A DNA stretch of 64,000 nt from Thermohalobaculum sp050330995 (GCA_050330995.1 JBHJHI010000066.1:1-64000), one strand, 5' to 3'. Shown: positions 46,876 to 57,540, counted from the first letter of the stretch. The notes: generated by a model from the sequence alone, not told the origin. Numbers and translations: made by a program.

Positions 46876-47267
46876 CCGCCGAGACGGTGCTCGTCATCGA
46901 CGCAGAGGTGCTCGTGCGCCACGAGATCGCCGAGTACCTGCGTGGCTGCGGCTACCGCGTGATCGAGGCGAGCGACACGGACGAGGCCATGACCGTGATC
47001 GAGCACAGCGGCCTCGTCCTCGACGTGGTGCTCTGCGACGCCCAGGCGGTGGGCACCGTGAACGCCTTCGCGCTGGTGCGCGAGGTGCGCGAGCGCGCGC
47101 CCGATCTCGAAGTGGTGCTCGCGGGCAACGTCGAGAAGGCGGCCAAGGCGGCGGGGACGCTCTGCGACGAAGGCCCCCACCTCGCGCGGCCCTACGATCC
47201 CGTGCTGGTGCTCGACCGCATCCGCCGCCGCCTCGCCGCGCGCGACCGGGCGCGGGACGAGGGGTGA
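46872..47267 (+). CDS. degenerate receiver domain (pseudo-receiver)
   Basis: A 131-residue receiver clearly related to its upstream neighbour (VLVIDAEVLVRHEI compared with VLVVEDEVLVRLDI; both then read VIEA). It keeps the acceptor Asp (LCDAQAVG) but has lost one acidic residue (DA for DE/DD), the Thr/Ser switch (LAGNV) and the Lys (LARPY). It is probably not controlled by classical phosphorylation and may act as a binding partner or sink. Translationally coupled to the intact receiver. Confidence 0.82.
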   Translation: MTAETVLVIDAEVLVRHEIAEYLRGCGYRVIEASDTDEAMTVIEHSGLVLDVVLCDAQAVGTVNAFALVREVRERAPDLEVVLAGNVEKAAKAAGTLCDEGPHLARPYDPVLVLDRIRRRLAARDRARDEG

Positions 47268-47292
47268 GGGAGCGGGGCTCGGGGGCCGCGCC

Positions 47293-50181
47293 TCACTCCC
47301 GCCGCTCGGGCGTGACCTCCGTCTCGACGCGCTCCCCGTCGCGCATCACGGCGATGTCGACCGTCTCGCCGGGCTTCAGCCCGTTCAGCGTGCGCACGAA
47401 GTCGTAGATGTTCTCCAGCTCCTGCCCCGCGAGGCCGACGAGCACGTCGCCGCCCCTCAGCCCCGCGTCCTCGGCCGGCCCGCCCTTGACCACGCCCGAG
47501 AGCGGCACGCCGACCTGACCCTCCTCGGCGTAGTCGGGGATGGTGCCGAGGAAGACGCCCGACATGCGCCGCCCGCCCGAGCTGTCGGGGCGCTCGCGCT
47601 CGATGTAGCCGGGCTCCTCCGGGTCGCTCGCGCGCGAGCGGGCGACGAGGGCGACGAAGCGGACGATGTCGCGCAGCCCCTCGTAGTTCAGCTTGTCGGC
47701 CGTGTCCGAGGGGCGGTGGTAGTCCTCGTGGGTGCCGGTGAAGATCGACAGGATCGGCACGCGCGCGAGGTAGAACTCGGTCGCGTCGGTCGGCAGGTAG
47801 GTGTCGTCCGAGGTGCGGATCGGCAGACCGACCACAGCGTTGCGCCGCTCGATCTCGCGCGCCCAGATCTCGGACGAGCCGAGGCCGTGCATGATGACCT
47901 CGCCGTCGAGCCGCCCGACCATGTCCATGTTGATGTAGGCCGAGACCAGATCGGCCAGATCGTCGGCCCCGGCCGCCTCGGCGAGCTCCTCGACGTAGGC
48001 GGCCGCGCCCAGAAGCCCCAGCTCCTCGCCCGACCAGGCGGCGAACACCACGTCGCGCGTCCCCTCCAGCCGGCCGGCGTCGCGGTCGGCGGCGAGCTTC
48101 TGCGCTACCTCGATCATCGCCGCGACCCCGGAGGCGTTGTCGTCGGCGCCGGGATGGATCGCGCCGCGATCGTCGATATGCGCGAGCGAGCCGACCGCGC
48201 CGCGGCCCAGGTGGTCGACGTGCGCGCCGATCACGAGCGGCGCGCGGCCCTCGCCCGCCGCCCGGCCGTCGAGGTCGAGCCGGCCGAGCACGTTGCGCCC
48301 GGCGCCCCGCTCCAGATCGAGGCGGATGTCGGCCTCGGCCTCGGCCCCGATCAGGTCGCGCGCGCTCGCCTCGCCGGCCGCGACCGCCGCCTCGACGTCC
48401 TCGCGCTCGTCGCCGAGGATCGAGAGCATGCGCTCCGCGACGGCCTCGGTGACGGCGACGACCGGCAGGCCGGCACGCCCGCCCGCGCGCTCGAACGAGA
48501 GCGTCGGCAGCGCCGCGGCGTCGTCCTCCCCGTCGGTGGGCGGCGCGAAGATCACCCCCGCCGCGCCGCGCGAGCGCGCGACCGAGGCGCGATAGCGCGG
48601 GGCGGCGAAGCGCGCGAGGCGCACCCGGTCCTCGCGTGACAGCCCGTCCGGCAGGCCGCGGCGCATCAGCACCCACTTGCCCGAGACGTCGAGATCGCCG
48701 TAGGCGTCGACCGCCGCCCGCTCGCCCTCGGCCGGCGCGACGAGACCATGGCCGGCGTAGGCCACCGGCGCGCGCTCGACCGCGCCAGTGGCCGAGAAGG
48801 CGTAAGGGATCCAGTCTTCCTCGATCGCGACCTCGCGCGCCTCGCCGTCGACCGAGACCGTCATCGCGTTGCCCTCGGCGAGCGACACGCCCGAGACGAA
48901 CTCGAAGGCGTCGAAGAAGGTGTCGCCCGCCCCCGCCGGATCGAGGCCGAGCGCCTCGAACACGGTCGCGACGTAGGCCGTGGCGAGCCGCTCGCCCTCG
49001 GTGCCGGTGAGCCGGCCCTCCAGCCGCTCGTCGGTCAGCACCGAGACGTGACGCTCCAGATCGGCCACTGAGATCGCGGGCTCGGTGCCCTCCACGATCG
49101 AGGCCTCGGCCCGGCGCTCGGGGGCGGCGTCGAGGAGGGCGAGCGCGGCCTTGTGGTCCCAGTCGGCGACGAAGATCTGGCTCCCGCCCGAGGCGGTGGC
49201 GTTCGAGGTCCACGACAGCGTCGCCCCGTCGGGCGTGAAGGTCGGCAGGCCGTCGAAGCCCTCGCGTGTCGTGACCCGCACCGGATCACGCGCCCCCTCG
49301 GGGTCGACCAGATACAGCTCGAAGTTCGAGAAGCCCTGCAGGTTGGTCGAGAAGATCAGGTACTCGCCCGAAGGGTGGAAGAACGGCGCCCAGGACAGGA
49401 CGCCGAGATCGGTGATCGCGCGCGCGTCCGAGCCGTCGGCGTTCGCGACGTAGACCTCGGCGCGCGCGCCGTCCTCCGAGAAGCGCCGCCAGGTGATCCG
49501 CTCGCCGTCCGCGCTGTAGAACGGCCCGCCGTCGTAGCCCGGCGTGTCGGTCAGGCGGCGCAGGTTCGTCCCGTCCGCGTCCATGGCGTAGAGATCGAGG
49601 AAGTAGGACGGGTCGCGCTCCAGCCGCGCGGCGTCCGCCTCGCTCAGTTCGCCCTCGTAGGCGTGGCGATTGGACGCGAACAGGATGGTGCCGCCATCGG
49701 GCGAATACGATCCTTCGGCGTCGTAGCCCTTCGCTGCGGCAAGGGGTCGCGCCTCGCCGCCTCCGAGCGGCACCTCGACGATGTCGAAGGCGGGGTCGTA
49801 GTCCCAGGAGTAGCGCCGGGTCTGGCCGGAGGCGCGGAACTCGATCTCGGCCTCCATCTTCGCCCGCGCCTCGGGGTCGAATTCGGTCGAGGCGTAGAGC
49901 GCGCGCTCGCGCGAGGGGTGTATCCAGCCGCAGGTGGTCTTGCCGACGCCGGGAGAGAGCCGCGTGACGTCGCCTGTGTCGAAGTCGAGCGTGTAGATCT
50001 GGAAGAACGGGTTGTCCTCCGCCCGCTCGGACTGGAAAATCATTAGCCGGCCTTCGGGGCCGTAATAGCCCTCGCCCGAGCGTTCGCCCTCGAACACGAG
50101 CTGGCGCTCGCCGGAGATCGGCGAGGCCGCGGACACGCTCGCGAGGCCGGCGAGCAGGAGCGCGAGGGCGAGGCGGGTCAT
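47293..50181 (-). CDS. secreted M28 aminopeptidase with beta-propeller and PDZ domains
   Basis: A 962-residue exported metallopeptidase. Signal peptide at 1-19 (LLLAGLASVSA). About 30-350 is a TolB/PD40-like propeller (GAYGPEGRLMIFQSE-like blades, SPDGGTILFASNRH, SADGERITWRRFS). A PA domain is near 470-590. The M28 zinc site follows: GAHVDHLGRG, DDNASGVAAMIEVAQ, AAWSGEELGLLGAAA, NMDMVGRLDG and HEDYHRPSDTADKLN. A C-terminal PDZ (about 875-960; GVPLSGVVKGGPAEDAGL) completes it. Probably periplasmic or outer-membrane-associated. Confidence 0.92.
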   Translation of the reverse strand: MTRLALALLLAGLASVSAASPISGERQLVFEGERSGEGYYGPEGRLMIFQSERAEDNPFFQIYTLDFDTGDVTRLSPGVGKTTCGWIHPSRERALYASTEFDPEARAKMEAEIEFRASGQTRRYSWDYDPAFDIVEVPLGGGEARPLAAAKGYDAEGSYSPDGGTILFASNRHAYEGELSEADAARLERDPSYFLDLYAMDADGTNLRRLTDTPGYDGGPFYSADGERITWRRFSEDGARAEVYVANADGSDARAITDLGVLSWAPFFHPSGEYLIFSTNLQGFSNFELYLVDPEGARDPVRVTTREGFDGLPTFTPDGATLSWTSNATASGGSQIFVADWDHKAALALLDAAPERRAEASIVEGTEPAISVADLERHVSVLTDERLEGRLTGTEGERLATAYVATVFEALGLDPAGAGDTFFDAFEFVSGVSLAEGNAMTVSVDGEAREVAIEEDWIPYAFSATGAVERAPVAYAGHGLVAPAEGERAAVDAYGDLDVSGKWVLMRRGLPDGLSREDRVRLARFAAPRYRASVARSRGAAGVIFAPPTDGEDDAAALPTLSFERAGGRAGLPVVAVTEAVAERMLSILGDEREDVEAAVAAGEASARDLIGAEAEADIRLDLERGAGRNVLGRLDLDGRAAGEGRAPLVIGAHVDHLGRGAVGSLAHIDDRGAIHPGADDNASGVAAMIEVAQKLAADRDAGRLEGTRDVVFAAWSGEELGLLGAAAYVEELAEAAGADDLADLVSAYINMDMVGRLDGEVIMHGLGSSEIWAREIERRNAVVGLPIRTSDDTYLPTDATEFYLARVPILSIFTGTHEDYHRPSDTADKLNYEGLRDIVRFVALVARSRASDPEEPGYIERERPDSSGGRRMSGVFLGTIPDYAEEGQVGVPLSGVVKGGPAEDAGLRGGDVLVGLAGQELENIYDFVRTLNGLKPGETVDIAVMRDGERVETEVTPERRE

Positions 50182-50537
50182 CTTGGTCTCCGTCGTCGAC
50201 AGGATCGGTCGCCGAGAGCTAGGACGGGATACGAAGGCGCAAGAGGGCGCACGCGGGGGGGGGGCGGGCGGAACGCCGCGCGTACTCGCTTCCCTCTCCG
50301 CCCCGCGCGACGGTAAACGGCGTGGACGTCCCGTGGCAAAGGATGCGGGGGCCGGGTCGTATTCGCCGTCGGCGCGCCGCGCTCGGAGAGCGCACGCGCG
50401 GGCGTCGCGCCACCCGTCGGGCGAGGGGGCCAGCGGCCGCGTTCCAGACTGATTGCGTCAAAACGGATCGCCGACGGTGGAACTTCCGTGCTACGAAAAC
50501 CATCTCCATTCTGTGACGGCGATCGGAAGGATATGAT
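50182..50537. other. intergenic gap with a G10 tract
   Basis: 356 bases between the divergent M28 peptidase and HxlR genes. It contains a run of ten G at 50255-50264, about 75 bases upstream of the peptidase start. The end near the HxlR gene is less GC-rich (ACGAAAACCATCTCCATTCTG) and probably holds its promoter. No convincing small gene. Confidence 0.4.
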
Positions 50538-50870
50538 GTGGCCGACCTAGAGCAATCCGAGATCACCGCGATGACGGATGCCGTCCGTCAGATCGGCGAC
50601 AGCTGGACGCTGTTGATCGTGTGGGCCGCGCTGCGCGGCATCACCCGCTTCGACACCTTCCAGCGTCGCCTCGGGGTGGCGCGGAACATCCTCTCGAACC
50701 GGCTCGCCCGGCTCGTGGACGAGGGCATTCTCGAGAAACGCCCGGTCCACACTGGGGCGCGACGTCTGGAGTATCGCATCACGCCCAAGGGCGAAGCGCT
50801 GCGTCCGGTGCTCGAGTGGATCGAGGACTGGGGGGGCAAGAACCGCCGCACGCTGCACCACCACCGCTGA
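50538..50870 (+). CDS. HxlR family transcriptional regulator
   Basis: A 110-residue winged-helix protein. The HxlR core reads AVRQIGDSWTLLIVWAALRGITRFDTFQRRLG, then NILSNRLARLVDEGILEKR and RRLEYRITPKGEALRPVL. It lacks the N-terminal Cys of redox-sensing HxlR members such as HypR. GTG start with GGAAGG 8 bases upstream. It is divergent from the M28 peptidase. Target unknown. Confidence 0.88.
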   Translation: MADLEQSEITAMTDAVRQIGDSWTLLIVWAALRGITRFDTFQRRLGVARNILSNRLARLVDEGILEKRPVHTGARRLEYRITPKGEALRPVLEWIEDWGGKNRRTLHHHR

Positions 50871-50950
50871 GGCGTCCGGCGCGGGTGCCCCGCGCCGGTG
50901 CCGACGCCCCGCGACACGGCGTCGCACGCACGGTCCTGGTGACCGTCGCG

Positions 50951-51802
50951 TCAGCGATAGCGCGACAGCACCGTCGCCGCCGTCTCGAGCGAGGTCGCCG
51001 CGCGGCCGATCTCACGCGCCGACGCGTCGCAGGCCGCCTTGCTCTCGACGTAGCCGTCCGCGCAGCGGACCGCCCGGGCGAGGATGTCGAGTTCGGTCGC
51101 CACCTCCGCCTTGTAGGCGTCGAAGCGCCCGGTGGCCTGCGCGGCCGCGATGGTCTCGCGCACCTCCCCGCAGCCGACCCCCTGCCCACGCAGCGCGTGG
51201 CCGAGCGCCCGACCCGGCTCGGCCGCGCGGCAGAGCTTCCAGATCAGATCGAGCTGCACCGCCGGGAACAGCGCGATCAGCGTGCGGTGGCGCGACGAGA
51301 GCGCCTCGTAGCCGCGGCGCACCGCGTCCGCCGGCCAGAACTGGTAGGAGCGCAGGAAGCTGAGCGCCGCGGTCGCGCGCGTGCCCCGCGCCGGCGGGGG
51401 CAAGTAGCCCTCGGGCCGCTCGGGCAACGACAGCTCGCGGCGCACGAAGGTGAAGAGCGCCGGCGCCGCTTCGGTCTCGCCGACCGGCAGCACGCTCGCG
51501 AGCGCGCCGAAGTCGAGCGGGTCGAGGCGCAGGAGCACCTCGCGCCCGTCGAGCACGATCCGCGCCTCGGCGCCGCCGTCGACGCGCGCCGCCTCGAACG
51601 CCTGCGCCTGGCCGCCGCGGTCGATCAGCCGCCCCGAGACCGTGTCGCCGCGCGCCTCCAGGATCAGCTCCGCCCCTTCGGCCGCCTCGACGCCGTAGAA
51701 GCGCCCGTCGAGCGTGGCCGCGACGGCCGGCGCGACGAAAGCCGTGACGAGAAGGAGCGTGATCAGTGACGCCGCGTGACGTAGGAAGGAGCATGCCGCC
51801 AT
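50951..51802 (-). CDS. secreted hypothetical protein with Cys-rich C-terminal helix bundle
   Basis: 283 residues with a signal peptide (LITLLLVTAFVAPAVAA). The first part is beta-rich (LDGRFYGVEAAEGAELILEARG), the second helical with YQFWPADAVRRGYEALSSRHR. Four Cys in LCRA, VGCGE, VRCADGY and KAACDAS could form two disulphides. No family is recognised; a peptidoglycan or periplasmic binding role is possible. Divergent from the LysR gene; start ATG 51802 is placed for the signal peptide. Confidence 0.72.
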   Translation of the reverse strand: MAACSFLRHAASLITLLLVTAFVAPAVAATLDGRFYGVEAAEGAELILEARGDTVSGRLIDRGGQAQAFEAARVDGGAEARIVLDGREVLLRLDPLDFGALASVLPVGETEAAPALFTFVRRELSLPERPEGYLPPPARGTRATAALSFLRSYQFWPADAVRRGYEALSSRHRTLIALFPAVQLDLIWKLCRAAEPGRALGHALRGQGVGCGEVRETIAAAQATGRFDAYKAEVATELDILARAVRCADGYVESKAACDASAREIGRAATSLETAATVLSRYR

Positions 51803-51920
51803 GGGGGCGGTATAGTCGCGCGAGCGAGCGAGGCACAAGCGCGCGGCCTCCTGGGGCGCGCGCTCCCGGCCGGGGGCCGCGCGGCGCGGGGCGGAGAGGA
51901 CGCGGGCGGGAGGCCACGCG

Positions 51921-52838
51921 ATGATCGACTGGGACAAGCTCCGCGTCTTCCACGCCGTCGCCGACGCCGGCAGCCTGACGCACGCGGGCGAGCAGCTCCA
52001 CCTCAGCCAGTCGGCGATCAGCCGCCAGATCCGCGGGCTGGAGCTGCAATTGCAGGCGACGCTGTTCCACCGCCACGCCCGCGGGCTCCTGCTGACCGAG
52101 CAGGGCGAGATCCTCTACGCGGCGACGCAGGGCATGATGCAGGGGCTGACGGCGGCGGCCGCGCGCATCCGCGACGCCAAGGACGCGGTGTTCGGCGAAC
52201 TGCGCGTGACCACCACCGCGGGCTTCGGCACGCTCTGGCTCGCGCCGCGGCTGTCGCGGCTGATGGACCAGAACCCCGACCTCAAGGTGCAGCTGATCCT
52301 GACCGAGACGGTGCTCGCCCTGCCGATGCGCGAGGCCGACGTCGCGATCCGGCTGTTCTCGCCGAGCCAGGCCGACCTGATCCGCCGCCCCCTGATGGAC
52401 GCGCGCATGCGTCTCTACGCCTGCGAGGCGTATCTGGCGCGTCACGGCCGGCCGACCTCGGTCGAGGACCTCGCACGCCACCGCTTCGTCGCCTTCAGCG
52501 CCGACGCGCCGCAGCCGCGCCAGGCGATCGACTTCCTCGACCGCCTCGGCATGCCGCCCGCCCGGGCCAACCTGCGGATGAACAGCTACTTCGGCGTGCT
52601 GAAGGCGGCGCTGAACGGCCTCGGCATCGCGCCCCTGCCCGACTACATCACCCGCGACTACCCCGAACTCGAACGGGTGCTGCCCGAGCGGGAGAGCGAG
52701 GCCATCACGGTCTGGTTCGTCTACCCCGAGGAGCTGCGCCACTCGCAGCGGGTGCTGGCCTTCCGCGACTTCGTCCTGCGCGAGATCGAGGCGGCGCGCC
52801 CGGCGCCGCCGGCGGAAGCGCAGGCCGAGCCGCCCTGA
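51921..52838 (+). CDS. LysR family transcriptional regulator
   Basis: A 305-residue LysR protein. Helix-turn-helix: FHAVADAGSLTHAGEQLHLSQSAISRQIRGLE. Effector domain from about residue 92 (ELRVTTTAGFGTLWLAPRLSRLM). The sequence ITVWFVYPEELRHSQRVLAFRDF is typical of the GcvA/AmpR-like class. The target is unknown; the divergent secreted-protein gene is one candidate. An sRNA-like element follows its stop. Confidence 0.9.
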   Translation: MIDWDKLRVFHAVADAGSLTHAGEQLHLSQSAISRQIRGLELQLQATLFHRHARGLLLTEQGEILYAATQGMMQGLTAAAARIRDAKDAVFGELRVTTTAGFGTLWLAPRLSRLMDQNPDLKVQLILTETVLALPMREADVAIRLFSPSQADLIRRPLMDARMRLYACEAYLARHGRPTSVEDLARHRFVAFSADAPQPRQAIDFLDRLGMPPARANLRMNSYFGVLKAALNGLGIAPLPDYITRDYPELERVLPERESEAITVWFVYPEELRHSQRVLAFRDFVLREIEAARPAPPAEAQAEPP

Positions 52839-52896
52839 TCGCCCGGCCATGCAGCATCGGCAAGTCGGCCATGCACGTTCTGCGCGCGTTTTCGCC

Positions 52897-52925
52897 TTGT
52901 TGTCGCCACGAGTGCCGACTAGTTC
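52897..52925 (+). promoter_or_regulatory. candidate sigma-70 promoter of the downstream sRNA
   Basis: TTGTTG (52897-52902), 17 bases, TAGTTC (52920-52925). Spacing is ideal and the -35 is close to TTGACA; the -10 is moderate. Transcription would begin near 52932, at the foot of the first hairpin of the candidate RNA. Confidence 0.4.
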
Positions 52926-53004
52926 GTTTCTTGAGCGGGCGAGCCCGCTCAGGTTGTGATACCTCCCTGTTGACTTGGCCGGGCCCTCGGGTCCGGCTTT
53001 TTTT
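52926..53004 (+). ncRNA. candidate anti-Shine-Dalgarno small RNA
   Basis: About 75 bases. Hairpin 1: TGAGCGGGC-GA-GCCCGCTCA (52932-52951), 9 bp. A single-stranded linker contains CCTCCCT (52962-52968), complementary to GGGAGG ribosome sites. Hairpin 2: GCCGGGCC-CTCG-GGTCCGGC (52978-52997, one G-U pair), followed by seven T (52998-53004), an intrinsic terminator. This layout resembles alphaproteobacterial anti-SD sRNAs (alpha-r14 type) by known family design; homology is not tested. The same terminator may also end the lysR transcript. Confidence 0.55.
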
Positions 53005-53047
53005 CGTTCCCCGCCCCGGCCTCGGTCAGGCACCCGGCGCGTGCGCC

Positions 53048-54529
<1,482 letters not shown>

Positions 54530-54557
54530 GCCGCCGCCTCCCTGCCCGTCCCGGCGC

Positions 54558-56327
54558 TCACGCTGTCGCCCCGTCCGCCGGGGCGCCTCGCGGCCTCGCC
54601 GCGTCCGCTCGGGCGCCTCGTGGCCGCGCTCCGCTCGCCGGGGCGTCCAATGACATCGCCTCGGCGCGCGGCAGCGCGAGCACGAAGCGCGCGCCCCCGG
54701 CCTCGCCCTCGCCGAGCGACAGCCGCCCGCCGAGGTGCTCGGCGATGCCGGCGGCGATCGCGAGGCCGAGGCCGAGGCCCTCGCCCGCGGGCTTGGTGGT
54801 GTGGAACGGCTCGAACACCCGCGCGCGCTCCTCGACCGCGACGCCGGGGCCGGTGTCCTCGACGACGACGCGCACGGTGGTCTCGTCCGCCCGGACGACG
54901 ACGTGGACCCGGCGCACCGGCCGCTCGCGCACCGCGTCGGCGGCGTTCCTCAGCAGGTTGGTCAGGATCTGTTCGAGGCGGTGGCGGTCGGCGCGCGCCG
55001 TGCTCGGCACGGCCCCGAGATCGAGGCAGAGCGTGGCGTCGACTGCCTCCAGCGCCGGAGCGGCCGCGGCCATGGCGCCGCGCACCGTCTCGCGCAGGTC
55101 GACCACCCCGGCCGGGTCGCCGCCGCGGCGCGCGAAGGCCTTCAACTCGCGGGTGATCGCGCCCATGCGCTCGGCGAGCGCCTCGACGCGCTCGTAGCTC
55201 TCGCCCGCCTCGGCCGCGCGCCCCGAGCGCACGAGCAGCCGCGCCCCGGCGAGATAGGTGCGCATCGCCGCGAGCGGCTGCGCCAGCTCGTGCGCCACCG
55301 CCGCCGACATCTGGCCGAGGGCGGCGAGCTTGGAGGCCTGCTCCAGCTCGGCCTCGACGCGACGGCGCTCGGCCATCTCGGCCTCCAGCCGCGCGTTCAG
55401 CGTGCGCAGCGCCTCGGCGTCGTCGCTGAGGCTCGCGTAGGCGTGCCGGCTCGCGCGGCTGTCCATGAAGCCCGCCAGCGCCGCGAGCAGCGACATCACC
55501 ATGATCTCGAGCCCCATGACCTCGCGGGTGCGCGCGCCGACGATCGCCGTGGGGCTCAGCACGTGGACGTCGAGGCCGAGCCGCCCCACCGCGACGCTCT
55601 CGTGGCGATAGCGCGTGCCGGCGATCCGCAGCGCGCCCTCGTCCTCGGGCTCGGCCGGGGCGCCCTCGTCCCCGGGCGCGGCCAGGTCGTCGAGGCGCCG
55701 CCCCTGCCAGGCGGGCCTCGTGCTCGCCACCACCGAGCCCTCGGCGTCGGTCACGACCGCCTCGCCGGTGATGCGCGCCCAGGCGTGCGGCAGCGCGGCC
55801 GGACGCAGCGAGAGACCGAGCCGTCCCACCCCGCCGCCGAAGCGCGCCGCGCCTTCGAGCCGCGCGAGACCCTGCGGCCCGGCCACCGCCGCGAGAGTCC
55901 CGGCGTCGGCGGCGGGCGACGGCAACGCCGTTCCCGCCGCGAGCGGCGCGCCGTCCGCGGGCCGCACCACCGCGCCGTCGAGGTGCAAGAGGCCGAGCAG
56001 CTCGTCGAGCCGCGTCGCCGCCGCCGCCCGCAGCCCCCTCGCCTCCGGCGCGCGGGCGAAGGCGACGAGCACCGGATCGCCCGCGAGCAGCACGACCAGC
56101 GGGCGCACGCGGTCGACGTCGTCGGCGAGGGCGGCGGCGAGCACGCGCGCGTCGGCCTCGGCCGCGGCGGCGAGGCGGCCCTCCTCGCGCGCGCCGACGA
56201 GGCTGTATGTCGCCGCCAGGATCGCCGCCGCGCCCGCGAGGCAGCTCGCCACCACGAGCCGGCGCCACCCCGGCAGGCGCAGCCAGCGCGGACCGATGGT
56301 GGGCAGGGCTGTCGTGAGATCGCTCAT
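54558..56327 (-). CDS. dctB: sensor histidine kinase DctB
   Basis: A 589-residue membrane histidine kinase. TM helix near 23-43 (LVVASCLAGAAAILAATYSL), periplasmic sensor of about 230 residues, second TM near 275-290 (MGLEIMVMSLLAALAGF). Dimerisation box ASKLAALGQMSAAVAHELAQPLAAMRTYL (His in AHELAQP), N box QILTNLLRNAADAV, G1 EDTGPGV, F PFHTTK, G2 GLGLGLAI. The AHELAQPL box is typical of DctB. The C-terminal 30 residues are an Arg/Ala-rich low-complexity tail. It phosphorylates DctD. Confidence 0.93.
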   Translation of the reverse strand: MSDLTTALPTIGPRWLRLPGWRRLVVASCLAGAAAILAATYSLVGAREEGRLAAAAEADARVLAAALADDVDRVRPLVVLLAGDPVLVAFARAPEARGLRAAAATRLDELLGLLHLDGAVVRPADGAPLAAGTALPSPAADAGTLAAVAGPQGLARLEGAARFGGGVGRLGLSLRPAALPHAWARITGEAVVTDAEGSVVASTRPAWQGRRLDDLAAPGDEGAPAEPEDEGALRIAGTRYRHESVAVGRLGLDVHVLSPTAIVGARTREVMGLEIMVMSLLAALAGFMDSRASRHAYASLSDDAEALRTLNARLEAEMAERRRVEAELEQASKLAALGQMSAAVAHELAQPLAAMRTYLAGARLLVRSGRAAEAGESYERVEALAERMGAITRELKAFARRGGDPAGVVDLRETVRGAMAAAAPALEAVDATLCLDLGAVPSTARADRHRLEQILTNLLRNAADAVRERPVRRVHVVVRADETTVRVVVEDTGPGVAVEERARVFEPFHTTKPAGEGLGLGLAIAAGIAEHLGGRLSLGEGEAGGARFVLALPRAEAMSLDAPASGARPRGARADAARPRGAPADGATA

Positions 56328-56461
56328 GGCCGCCCATGCTGCCCCGAGCGGGGCACGGGCGAAAGGGTCGCGCTCACGACCGCGTCAGGAGGGCCCGGAC
56401 GTGCTTGGCGAGGGACCGGCGCGCCCGCATATCGACACGGACGTATTGTGGAGGGGTCACG

Positions 56462-57487
56462 ATGAAGCGCCTGAACCGGCCGTCCTGGGCGATTTCCGAG
56501 AACCGCGTCACGCCGGAGGCGGTGTTCTGGAACCGCCGCCGCGTGCTCGCCGCCGTCGGCGGGGTCGGGCTCGCGGGCGGCGTCGGCGCGCTGGCGCTGA
56601 CCGGCTCCGAGCGCGAGGCGGTGGCGGCCGCGGAGGAGACGGCGCGCACGAGCGGGCTGCCCGCCCCCGGCACGCCCTTCGCGCCGCGTCCCGGGACCAA
56701 CCCCGCCTTCGCCGACGCCGGCCGCGCGGTCACGCCGTTCGAGACCGCCTCGACCTACAACAACTTCTACGAGTTCGGCAGCCACAAGAAGATCCACGAG
56801 GCGGCGCGGGCGCTCGACACCGACGGCTGGTCGGTCCGGATCGACGGCCTGGTCGACCGCCCGCAGACCATCGCCGTCGAAGACCTGCTGGCCTCGATGC
56901 CGATGGAGGAGCGGATCGTGCGCCACCGCTGCGTCGAGGCGTGGTCGATGGTGGTGCCCTGGATCGGCTTCCCGCTCTCGGCGCTGATCGAGCGCGCGGG
57001 CGCCGGGGCCGGCGCGCGTTACGTCCGCTTCGAGACCTTCATGAACGAGGACGTCGCCCGCGGCCAGCGCCAGCACTGGTATCCCTGGCCCTACACCGAG
57101 GGGCTGACGCTGGCCGAGGCGACGCACCCGCTCGCCTTCATGGTGGTCGGCGCCTACGGCAAGATCCTGCCCGAGCAGTTCGGCGCGCCGATGCGGCTGC
57201 ACGTGCCCTGGAAGTACGGCTTCAAGTCGATCAAGTCGATCGTGCGGGTGAGCCTGGTCGAGGAGCGCCCCGAGAGCTTCTGGGAAGCGCTGGCGCCGAG
57301 CGAGTACGGCTTCTGGGCCAACGTGAACCCCGAGGTTCCCCACCCCCGCTGGTCCCAGGCCGAGGAACGCGTGCTCGGCACCGACGAGGAGGTGGCGACA
57401 GAGCGCTTCAACGGCTACGAAGCCGAGGTCGCCGGCCTCTACACCGAAGCGCAGATCGCCGGGACCGGCCGCGCCTTCTGGCGCTGA
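56462..57487 (+). CDS. msrP: protein-methionine-sulfoxide reductase, catalytic subunit
   Basis: MsrP (YedY) is a periplasmic molybdenum enzyme that repairs oxidised methionines in envelope proteins. Tat signal near residues 25-40 (NRRRVLAAVGG). Molybdopterin domain: ASTYNNFYEFG, the Mo-ligand Cys in RHRCVEAWSM, FPLSALIE, and PWKYGFKSIKSIV. The 341-residue length is normal. GGAGGGG precedes the ATG. Its usual haem partner MsrQ is not adjacent. A hairpin follows the stop. Confidence 0.95.
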   Translation: MKRLNRPSWAISENRVTPEAVFWNRRRVLAAVGGVGLAGGVGALALTGSEREAVAAAEETARTSGLPAPGTPFAPRPGTNPAFADAGRAVTPFETASTYNNFYEFGSHKKIHEAARALDTDGWSVRIDGLVDRPQTIAVEDLLASMPMEERIVRHRCVEAWSMVVPWIGFPLSALIERAGAGAGARYVRFETFMNEDVARGQRQHWYPWPYTEGLTLAEATHPLAFMVVGAYGKILPEQFGAPMRLHVPWKYGFKSIKSIVRVSLVEERPESFWEALAPSEYGFWANVNPEVPHPRWSQAEERVLGTDEEVATERFNGYEAEVAGLYTEAQIAGTGRAFWR

Positions 57488-57508
57488 GCCCCGCGCATCG
57501 GCGAAGAA

Positions 57509-57540
57509 CCGCCGATATCTCCTTTCGATCGGCGGGTTTT
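57509..57540 (+). terminator. msrP terminator candidate
   Basis: CCGCCGAT (57509-57516), 11-base loop, ATCGGCGG (57528-57535), then G and TTTT (57537-57540). An 8-bp stem with a short T-run, 21 bases after msrP. An alternative, better palindrome CGATCGGCG-N6-CGCCGATCG (57526-57549) overlaps it. Confidence 0.55.
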
